Shown: one piece after another, positions 57,156 through 64,000 of the stretch
Position numbering within the stretch: the stretch's first letter is position 1
Layout: every line of letters begins with the position of its first letter
Origin: Amycolatopsis coloradensis
GTDB lineage: Bacteria; Actinomycetota; Actinomycetes; Mycobacteriales; Pseudonocardiaceae
Assembly (NCBI RefSeq): GCF_001953865.1
Contig: NZ_MQUQ01000015.1
Coordinates: 294,026-358,025, forward strand
Length of the DNA stretch: 64,000 nucleotides
Direction of reading: 5' to 3'
Made by a program: the position numbers and the translations under genes
The notes under the pieces: generated by a model
Database searches by the model: none
What the model saw: only the letters and a program-made list of their open reading frames with translations
Told to the model about the DNA's origin: nothing

Positions 57156-58355
57156 ATGGCGTTCGACGTCGCTCGTATCCGTGGGTTGTTTCCCGCGCTG
57201 GGTGACGGCTGGATTCACTTCGACGGCGCCGCCGGAATGCTCGTACCTGAACAGGTCGCTTCGGCCGTATCCACGGCCATGCGTGCTCCGGTGTCGGGGC
57301 CGGGCGGAGCGTTTCCGGCCTCCCAGCGTGCGGAAAGCATTGTCACGGCCGCTCGCCGGGCGGTCGCCGACCTGGTCGGCGCCGACCCGGCCGGAGTCGT
57401 GCTCGGACCCAACGCGCCCGACCTCATCCGCCGTCTCGTCGACGCGATGGCCGACCGCTGGACGATCGGCGACGAGGTCGTCGTCTCCCGGCTCGACGAG
57501 GAGGCCAACCTCGCGCCGTGGCGCCGCGCCGCGAAACGTGTCGGCGCGGTCGTGCGCTGGGGCGAGATCGACATCGAGACCTGCGAGCTGCCCGCTTGGC
57601 AGTACGAGAACCTCGTCTCCGCGCGCACCAAGGTCGTCGCGGTCACGCTGGCCTCCGGTTCGGTCGGCACCCGGCCCGACGTCCCGACGGTGATCGAGTT
57701 CGCCAAACGCGTCGGCGCGCTGGTCGTCGTCGACGCGACGTACGCGGCGCCGTTCGTGCCGCTGGACCTCAACGCGCTCGGCGCCGACGTGATGGTGGTT
57801 TCGGCGCAGGCCTGGGGCGGACCGTCGGTGGGGGCGCTGGTCTTCCGTGATCCCGAACTGCTCGAACGGCTGCCGTCGGTCTCGCTCGACCCGGCCGCGC
57901 GCGGTCCGGCCCGGATGGAACTGGGACCGCACGCGTACCCGTTGCTGGCCGGGTTGATCGCGTCGATCGACTATCTCGCCGGTTTGGACGACGCGGCGAT
58001 GGGGTCGCGGCGCGAGCGGCTGGTGACGTCGCTGGGTTCGGCGAAGTCGTACCACGCGGGACTTCTGGCGCAACTGTCCACGGACCTGCGTTCGCTGCGG
58101 CATGTCATGGTCATCGGGGACGCCATGCGCCGGATCCCCGCGCTGGCCTTCGCCGTCGCGGGCAAGAAGTCGCCCGAGGTCGCGGAGTACCTCGCGTCCC
58201 AGGGACTCTGCGCTTTCGCCGACGACGGCACCAGCGGTGTCTTCGGGTCACTCGGCGCCGCCGAAGTCGGCGGCGCCGTCCGCATCGGACTCGCGCATTA
58301 CTCGAACGTCTTCGAGGTCAACCAGCTTGTGCGAGTCCTGGAAGAGATCCGCTAG
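57156..58355 (+). CDS. cysteine desulfurase-like fold type I protein lacking the PLP lysine (Rv3778c-like)
   Basis: A 399-residue protein of the class V aminotransferase/cysteine desulfurase-like fold. The N-terminal FDGAAGMLVPEQV and VLGPNAPDLIRRLVDAM blocks and Asp193 in VVVDATYAAPF fit the family. But the segment that should carry the Schiff-base lysine (SxHK) is SAQAWGGPSVGALVF: Gln218 and Ala219 replace His and Lys. From memory the mycobacterial orthologue Rv3778c has the same kind of loss (NAVAWGGPP), so it is an ancestral feature. It may be a pseudoenzyme or use PLP differently. It overlaps the convergent quinone oxidoreductase gene by 4 bases. Confidence 0.85.
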   Translation: MAFDVARIRGLFPALGDGWIHFDGAAGMLVPEQVASAVSTAMRAPVSGPGGAFPASQRAESIVTAARRAVADLVGADPAGVVLGPNAPDLIRRLVDAMADRWTIGDEVVVSRLDEEANLAPWRRAAKRVGAVVRWGEIDIETCELPAWQYENLVSARTKVVAVTLASGSVGTRPDVPTVIEFAKRVGALVVVDATYAAPFVPLDLNALGADVMVVSAQAWGGPSVGALVFRDPELLERLPSVSLDPAARGPARMELGPHAYPLLAGLIASIDYLAGLDDAAMGSRRERLVTSLGSAKSYHAGLLAQLSTDLRSLRHVMVIGDAMRRIPALAFAVAGKKSPEVAEYLASQGLCAFADDGTSGVFGSLGAAEVGGAVRIGLAHYSNVFEVNQLVRVLEEIR

Positions 58356-59329
58356 GACTTCGCGGCGAGAAGAACCTTGCCGAACACGGTGCCTTCTTCG
58401 AGCGCGCGGTGTGCCGAAGCGGCCTCGGCCATCGGCACGACCTGCCCGACGATCGGCTTCACCGAACCCTGCTCCACCAGCGGCCACAGCCTTTCGCGGA
58501 CGTCGGCGACGATCGCCGCCTTCTGCTCCAGCGGCCGCGCCCGCAGGCCGGCGCCGTGGACGCTGCCCCGTTTGCCCATCAGCTTCCCGAGGTCGAGCTC
58601 ACTCTTGACCCCGCCCATCATGCCGATGACGACGAGCCTGCCGTCCATGGCCAGCGCGTCGATGTTGCGGTCGAGGTACTTGGCGCCCATGTTGTCGAGG
58701 ACGACGTCCGCGCCACCGGTCTCGGCGCGCAGGATCTCGACGAAGTCCTGCTCCTTGTAGTTGATCGCGATGTCGGCGCCGAGCTGGCGGCAGCTCTCCA
58801 GTCGCGCGTCCGAACCCGCGGTCACCGCGACCGTCGCGCCGAGCGCCTTGGCGACCTGGATCGCGTGCGTGCCGATCCCGCCCGCGCCACCGTGGACGAG
58901 CAGCACCTCGCCTTCGGACAGCTTGGCGTGCATCACCACATTCGCCCAAACCGTGCACGCGACTTCGGGAAGTCCGGCGGCCGCCAGCAATTCGACTTCG
59001 GCGGGAAGCGGAAGCAGTTGCCCGGCCGGAACGGCGACCTTTTCCCCATAGCCGCCACCGGCGAGCAAAGCACAAACCTCGTCCCCGATTTGCCATCCTT
59101 CGACGCCTTCGCCGATTTCGGCGATCGTGCCCGAACATTCGAGGCCGAGGATTTCGCCGGCGCCCGGCGGAGGCGGGTAAAGACCCCGACGTTGCAGCAG
59201 GTCAGCGCGGTTCACCGCACTCGCGGCGACGTCGATGACCACTTCGCCTTCGCCCGCTACCGGATCCGTCACCTCTGTCCATTCGAGAGCATCGGGATCG
59301 CCGGGCTCACGGATGGTGATCGCATACAT
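58352..59329 (-). CDS. zinc-independent NAD(P)H:quinone oxidoreductase (MDR family, Rv3777-like)
   Basis: A 325-residue medium-chain reductase of the quinone oxidoreductase/PIG3 type. Blocks: VNRADLLQRRGLYPPPPGAGEILGLECSG (substrate domain, no zinc ligands), AAGLPEVACTVWANV, the cofactor-binding LLVHGGAGGIGTHAIQVAKALGA, and VLDNMGAKYLDRNIDALAMDGRLVVIG. The ATG start MYAITIREPG is standard; a 29-residue extension is unlikely. It is convergent with the Rv3778c-like gene, the same pair and orientation as in M. tuberculosis, and divergent from a secreted peptidase. Confidence 0.9.
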   Translation of the reverse strand: MYAITIREPGDPDALEWTEVTDPVAGEGEVVIDVAASAVNRADLLQRRGLYPPPPGAGEILGLECSGTIAEIGEGVEGWQIGDEVCALLAGGGYGEKVAVPAGQLLPLPAEVELLAAAGLPEVACTVWANVVMHAKLSEGEVLLVHGGAGGIGTHAIQVAKALGATVAVTAGSDARLESCRQLGADIAINYKEQDFVEILRAETGGADVVLDNMGAKYLDRNIDALAMDGRLVVIGMMGGVKSELDLGKLMGKRGSVHGAGLRARPLEQKAAIVADVRERLWPLVEQGSVKPIVGQVVPMAEAASAHRALEEGTVFGKVLLAAKS

Positions 59330-59373
59330 ACAAACGACCCTATCCCGGTGCTGGGAAGTCCGCCGAACGTCGG

Positions 59374-59401
59374 TTGACCTGTGGCACAAACCACATAAAG
59401 G
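59374..59401 (+). promoter_or_regulatory. promoter candidate of the M28 peptidase gene with palindromic spacer
   Basis: TTGACC (59374-59379) is a good -35 box. After exactly 16 bases TAAAGG (59396-59401) stands in the -10 position. The whole spacer is TGTGG-cacaaa-CCACA, a perfect 5-bp inverted repeat, so a dimeric regulator bound there would sit between the two boxes. The start codon is 8 bases further, meaning a very short leader. Confidence 0.45.
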
Positions 59402-59409
59402 TGACGTCC

Positions 59410-60951
59410 ATGTCATATTCGCGAAGAAGCATTGTTCCCTCGATCGTGGTGATGGCCACCGCCGCGCTCACGGTCGGAATGGCTCCCGCCGCCGCAGCCG
59501 CGCCGAAGATCGACGGCCCCGCGCTGGCCAAGCAGCTCGTCAACAAGGTCGACGGCTCAGCAGTGAACCGGCACCTGATCGCCTTGCAGCGGATCTCGGA
59601 CGCGAACGGCGGCCGCCGGGCCGCCAGCACCGAGGGCCACAAGAAGTCCGCGGAGTACATCGCCACGAAGCTGGAGCAGGCGGGCTTCACGGTCACCCGC
59701 CAGGAGTTCCCGTTCACCTACGAGGAAACCCTCGCGGAGAAGCTGACGGTCGCGGACGCCGACGTCCCGGTCATCATGATGTCCTACAGCCCGTTGACAC
59801 CCACCGGCGGAATCACCGCGCCGCTCGCGGTGGTCCCGGTCGACGACACCAGCGGCTGCGAAGCGGCCGATTACGCCGGCGGGGTCACCGGCAAGATCGC
59901 GCTGATCCAGCGCGGCGGCTGCTCGTTCGCGCAGAAGCAGGCGACCGCCGCCGAGGCCGGAGCCGTCGGTGCGATCGTCTACAACAACGTTCCCGGCCCG
60001 GTCAACGGCACCCTCGGTGACCCGGCCGCCGGCAAGATCCCGACCGGTGGCATCACCCAGGCCGACGGCCAGGCGCTCACCGGCAAGGCCGGCTCCTCGG
60101 TCACCCTCGACCTGCGTGCCCTCCAGGAGGTGCGGACCACCTACAACGTCCTCGCCGAGACCAAGACCGGTCGCAAGGACAACGTCGTGATGCTCGGGGC
60201 GCACCTCGACAGCGTCATCGAAGGCCCCGGCATCAACGACAACGGCACCGGCTCGGCCGCGCTGCTGGAGACCGCCCTGCAGCTGGGCAGCAAGGCCAAG
60301 GTCAACAACGCCGTCCGCTTCGGCTGGTGGAGCGCCGAGGAGTTCGGGCTCGTCGGCTCGACCCACTACGTCAACTCGCTGAGCTTCGAGCAGCAGCTCG
60401 ACATCGCGCTGTACTACAACTTCGACATGATCGGCTCGCCGAACACGGGGTACTTCGCTTATGACGGCGACAACTCCGACGGTGTCGGCGAGGGCGAGGG
60501 TCCGTACGGCTCGGGTCAGCTCGAAAAGACCCTGGTTGACTACCTGCAGCTCGGCAAGGGCGTCCCGGTCGAGGGCACGGACTTCACCGGCCGCTCGGAC
60601 TACCAGGGCTTCATCCTCGCCGGCATCCCGGCGGGTGGCCTGTTCACCGGTGCCGAAGGCGTGAAGACCGCGGCGCAGGCGGCGAAGTGGGGCGGCAGCG
60701 CCAACGTTCCTTACGACAAGTGCTACCACCAGAAGTGCGACAACCTCGGCAACGTCGACCGCGTCGCACTCGACCGCAACTCCGATGCCGTCGCCTGGGC
60801 GCTGGGCGTCTACGCGACCAGCACCGAGAACATCAACGGTGTGCCGGGTGGCAGCGCCGCGAAGGCGAAGGCCCTTCGCGCGGCTGAGCGGTCCAAGCAG
60901 CGGAGCCTGACAGCTTCCGTCCACGCTGACGACCACCACGTCGCCGCGTAG
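59410..60951 (+). CDS. secreted M28 zinc aminopeptidase with PA domain
   Basis: A 513-residue secreted peptidase. Signal peptide 1-31 (VVMATAALTVGMAPAAAAA), catalytic domain interrupted by a protease-associated insert (about 145-240, with GGVTGKIALIQRGGCSFAQK). The co-catalytic zinc ligands are visible: GAHLDSV (His, with the Asp of the triad), GINDNGTGSAALLE (bridging Asp), WWSAEEFGLVGS (general base Glu and ligand Glu), YNFDMIGS (Asp) and CYHQKCD (His). It resembles Streptomyces griseus aminopeptidase plus a PA domain. It is followed by a strong hairpin. Confidence 0.9.
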   Translation: MSYSRRSIVPSIVVMATAALTVGMAPAAAAAPKIDGPALAKQLVNKVDGSAVNRHLIALQRISDANGGRRAASTEGHKKSAEYIATKLEQAGFTVTRQEFPFTYEETLAEKLTVADADVPVIMMSYSPLTPTGGITAPLAVVPVDDTSGCEAADYAGGVTGKIALIQRGGCSFAQKQATAAEAGAVGAIVYNNVPGPVNGTLGDPAAGKIPTGGITQADGQALTGKAGSSVTLDLRALQEVRTTYNVLAETKTGRKDNVVMLGAHLDSVIEGPGINDNGTGSAALLETALQLGSKAKVNNAVRFGWWSAEEFGLVGSTHYVNSLSFEQQLDIALYYNFDMIGSPNTGYFAYDGDNSDGVGEGEGPYGSGQLEKTLVDYLQLGKGVPVEGTDFTGRSDYQGFILAGIPAGGLFTGAEGVKTAAQAAKWGGSANVPYDKCYHQKCDNLGNVDRVALDRNSDAVAWALGVYATSTENINGVPGGSAAKAKALRAAERSKQRSLTASVHADDHHVAA

Positions 60952-60961
60952 TAGCGAAAGC

Positions 60962-61006
60962 TGAAGGGGCCTTTACCCGCATCCGATGCGGGTAAAGGCC
61001 CCTTCA
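60962..61006. terminator. perfect 21-bp hairpin between convergent peptidase genes (family B)
   Basis: Arms 60962-60982 and 60986-61006 (TGAAGGGGCCTTTACCCGCA and its complement) are perfect with a 3-base loop. It lies 10 bases after the M28 stop and 26 bases from the end of the convergent metallopeptidase gene. It shares the TGAAGGGGCC core with the hairpins at 40275-40333 and 44629-44686. Confidence 0.8.
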
Positions 61007-61032
61007 CCGCGTCCTATGCGGCGAAAGTCCCT

Positions 61033-61947
61033 TCAGCCCAGGCTGTTGGTCGCGAAGGTGTCGCACCGCGCGGGCTGACCGGTCTGGAAGCCGGTGGTGA
61101 ACCACTTCTTCCGCTGGGCCGAGGTGCCGTGGCTGAACTTCGACTCGTCGACCCGGCCGCCGCCCAGCTTGGACTGGATGTAGTCGTCACCGATCCGCGA
61201 AGCGGTGTCCAGCGCGGAATTGACGTCTTCTTGGCTGACTTCGCTGATCAGCGGCCGTCCGGTCTCGGTCGGCGCGGTCGTGGCGTGGTTCGCCCAGACC
61301 CCGGCGTAGCAGTCGGCCTGGAGTTCCAACCGCACCGAGCCCGAGGTCGGTCCGCTACCGGTGCCTTTCTTGGATACTCCGGTGAGGTTCTGTACGTGGT
61401 GACCGTATTCGTGGGCCAGCACGTACGCCTCGGCGAACGGCCCGCCCTGCGCGCCGAACCTGGTGCGGAGTTCGTTGAAGAACCCGAGGTCGATGTAGAC
61501 CTTGGAGTCGCCGGGGCAGTAGAACGGCCCGACGTCCGAAGTCGCGTTGCCGCAGGCTGTGTTCACGCCGCCGTTGAAGAAGCTGGTGGTGGCCTTGCGG
61601 TAAGTCGATCCAGAGCGCTGGAATTCCTGGCCCCAATAGTCCTGGACCGAGTTGATGATGCCGACGATCGCGCAGTCGTGGTTCCGGTTCGCGTCCGCGC
61701 CGGTCCTGCACTCCTGCGACAGCGACGTGTTGTCCACCTGCTGCCCGGAGCCCACGCCGCCCAGCCCGCCGGAGGACGGGTTCAGGCTCACGCCGCCGAA
61801 CTGGGAGAGCAGGAAGTAGATGACGAGGCCGACCACGCCGAGCCCGCCGCCGCCGAGTGCCACCCGGCCGCCGATACCGCCACCGCCACCACCGCGCAGA
61901 TCCTCGACCTCGGAGGTGTCCAGGCCCGCGCCTTCGTCGAATCGCAC
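61033..61947 (-). CDS. YpfJ-family neutral zinc metallopeptidase, membrane-anchored
   Basis: A 304-residue protein: Gly-rich cytoplasmic N-terminus (1-33), one transmembrane helix (about 34-50) and an extracytoplasmic zincin domain. The motif HEYGHHVQ (His179-Glu180...His183) is the HExxH zinc site of the YpfJ/KPN_02809 family, and YIDLGFFNELRTRFGAQGG plus the second region LELQADCYAGVWANH (E-x2-AD) are its other signatures. Cys pairs (QECRTGADANRNHDCA, NTACGN...FYCPG) suggest disulfides, fitting an outside location. The substrate is unknown. Confidence 0.85.
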   Translation of the reverse strand: MRFDEGAGLDTSEVEDLRGGGGGGIGGRVALGGGGLGVVGLVIYFLLSQFGGVSLNPSSGGLGGVGSGQQVDNTSLSQECRTGADANRNHDCAIVGIINSVQDYWGQEFQRSGSTYRKATTSFFNGGVNTACGNATSDVGPFYCPGDSKVYIDLGFFNELRTRFGAQGGPFAEAYVLAHEYGHHVQNLTGVSKKGTGSGPTSGSVRLELQADCYAGVWANHATTAPTETGRPLISEVSQEDVNSALDTASRIGDDYIQSKLGGGRVDESKFSHGTSAQRKKWFTTGFQTGQPARCDTFATNSLG

Positions 61948-62484
61948 GGGGGAAGCGTAACCGGAGAGGCCCGGATATGCCTGGGTGCGGCCACGCGAAG
62001 TGGCCGCACCCAGGGGCTACCGAGGTTGTCTTGTTCTGTTCGCCGGTTGGCCGCGATCACCGGGCCGGCGTCCGGCACTGCCGAGGCGGTCGAAGAGGCC
62101 GCGAACCCGAAACAGGCTGGAGTGACGCCGAATGCGCGAGAATTGTCGAGCGCATCCGAGATACCCGTGCTCGTCGCTGTTCACCGTCGCGACCGACCCG
62201 GTCCTTTCCGTTCCGGTCGCGGGACACAGCAGGCGGTCAACCGCGAGAATCACCCGCCATACCACCACCTGACCCTTCCCGGCTGGGAGCAGGTCCGGCG
62301 ACCTCACGAGGAGTCGCCCGATACTTGCCCGACCATCCGCTGACAAGAAGAATGCGCCTTTTCTCGCCGAGTCTCAACCTTTTCGTAACCCCTCCTTCGG
62401 GCGAATGTCCCGCCGGGTTTTCCGGGGGCCGAAAAGTGACCGGTGGGTATGCGCCCGGTGCGATCAACGCTCTACCCTGCGTGG
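61948..62484. other. 537-base intergenic region without a supportable gene
   Basis: Between the divergent metallopeptidase and MarR genes I find no convincing coding frame. One clear element is present: a perfect 14-bp hairpin, CCTGGGTGCGGCCA (61980-61993) and its complement (62001-62014), 33 bases upstream of the metallopeptidase start. A 109-codon minus-strand frame (62017-62346) ends just before it, but its composition looks random. The last about 140 bases before the MarR ATG are less GC-rich and probably hold its promoter. Confidence 0.5.
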
Positions 62485-62985
62485 ATGGCGGTGGAGCAGA
62501 AGGACGTGCGCTGGCTGTCCGAGCCGGAAATGGTCGCGTGGCGCTCGTACATCGTCGCCACCATGCGGCTCCGGCAACGCCTGCACCGTGAACTGGCCGA
62601 GCGCCACGACGTCACGCTCGCCGACTACGAGGTGCTGGTCTGCCTCTCACTCCAGTCCGACAACCGGATGCGGATGACGGAACTGGCGAGCATGCTCGGC
62701 TCGACCAAGAGCAGGCTTTCGCACCAGATGGTCCGGCTGGAGGCCGAGGGCGTCATCCGCCGCACCCGCGACCCGGCGGACAAGCGCGGAGTCGTCGCGG
62801 AGCTGACCGGACGCGGCGCGGAACTACTGGAGGGTGCGGCGCCGACACATGTCGAAGGCGTCCGGGAGCACCTGATCGACCTGCTGAGTCCCGAAGAGCA
62901 GAAGGTGCTGGGGCAGGCTTTCGGGCGAGTGCTGGAGCATCTGTCGGAGATCGACGGCCTCCCGCGCCTGCCGCCGGTCACCTGA
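62485..62985 (+). CDS. MarR-family transcriptional regulator
   Basis: A 166-residue winged-helix regulator. Helices 1-2 (EMVAWRSYIVATMRLRQRLHRELAERH), the helix-turn-helix MRMTELASMLGSTKSRLSHQMVRLEAEGVI and the wing RRTRDPADKRGVVAELTGRG are all standard MarR; the C-terminal dimerisation helices follow. The ATG before AVEQKDVRWL is chosen over an upstream one 14 codons earlier; there is no clear ribosome-binding site. Its neighbours are not an obvious target, so it may regulate itself or a distant gene; the ligand is unknown. Confidence 0.9.
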   Translation: MAVEQKDVRWLSEPEMVAWRSYIVATMRLRQRLHRELAERHDVTLADYEVLVCLSLQSDNRMRMTELASMLGSTKSRLSHQMVRLEAEGVIRRTRDPADKRGVVAELTGRGAELLEGAAPTHVEGVREHLIDLLSPEEQKVLGQAFGRVLEHLSEIDGLPRLPPVT

Positions 62986-63092
62986 GTGCCACCTCGGTGG
63001 ACCCGCGCCGCGATCGACGTCGGCAGGACGCGACCTGACAGGTTCACGCGTTATGTCCGGTTTACGAGTTGGTTCTCAGCTCCGCCCAAGGT

Positions 63093-64000
<908 letters not shown>

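Noticed and set aside
62017..62346. 109-codon minus-strand frame ending before a hairpin
   Set aside because: No ribosome-binding site, no recognisable domain, biased random-looking composition; only the hairpin position speaks for it.

Overview
The window looks like chromosomal DNA of a high-GC mycelial actinomycete of the order Pseudonocardiales; an Amycolatopsis-like genus is my best guess. The reasons are the GC-rich third codon positions, a nearly complete mycobacterial-type arabinogalactan gene set, ESX-associated genes (EspG-like, DUF3558 lipoprotein, WXG-type proteins), a Bpa-type proteasome activator, and frequent GTG starts with ATGA/GTGA stop-start overlaps. I saw no rRNA or tRNA gene, CRISPR array, IS element or phage gene.

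Layout. 1-5829: partial drug efflux pump, Ntn-hydrolase, two small membrane proteins and a large BTAD/NB-ARC regulator. 5934-9837: sugar operon (aminotransferase, epimerase, GT4 glycosyltransferase, O/N-acetyltransferase). 10018-13235: Uma2 nuclease-like protein, CopC, and an ECF sigma/membrane protein pair facing a secreted paralogue of the membrane protein's sensor domain. 13307-21920: the most unusual block. A Gfo/Idh oxidoreductase and a DegT aminotransferase diverge from an operon of LpxA-like acyltransferase, acyl carrier protein, SDR, acyl-AMP ligase, LuxE, LuxC and a flippase-like membrane protein. 22227-30667: membrane GT-C type proteins, PlsC, HAD phosphatase, F420-type oxidoreductase and a DUF6541-type protein.

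30751-40258 and 44727-49274 hold the arabinogalactan machinery: glf, a PAP2 phosphatase, ubiA (DPPR synthase), a GT-C protein, dprE2/dprE1, gtrA, glfT2, aftB, glfT1, wzt and wzm. Between the two halves (40337-44613) sit a broken acyl-CoA dehydrogenase remnant and an ESX-associated cluster. 49388-56008 is a complete pseudaminic acid pathway (pseB, C, H, G, I and an SpsF-type cytidylyltransferase) with a GT29-like candidate transferase divergent from wzm. 56422-59329 (bpa, a lysine-less class V aminotransferase homologue, quinone oxidoreductase) match the M. tuberculosis Rv3780/Rv3778c/Rv3777 neighbourhood. So the window is a rearranged equivalent of Rv3777-Rv3809 carrying large accessory glycan inserts. 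59410-64000: secreted M28 and HEYGH metallopeptidases, a MarR regulator and a partial ECF sigma factor.

How they work together: Glf, GlfT1, GlfT2 and Wzm/Wzt make and export the galactan; UbiA, the PAP2 phosphatase, DprE1 and DprE2 make the arabinose donor; AftB-like GT-C proteins use it outside. The Pse locus and the LpxA/ACP/Lux-like locus probably supply sugars or acyl-sugars that decorate this wall or an associated glycan; that is inference. Many convergent gene pairs are separated by long perfect hairpins, which fall into at least two recurring sequence families.
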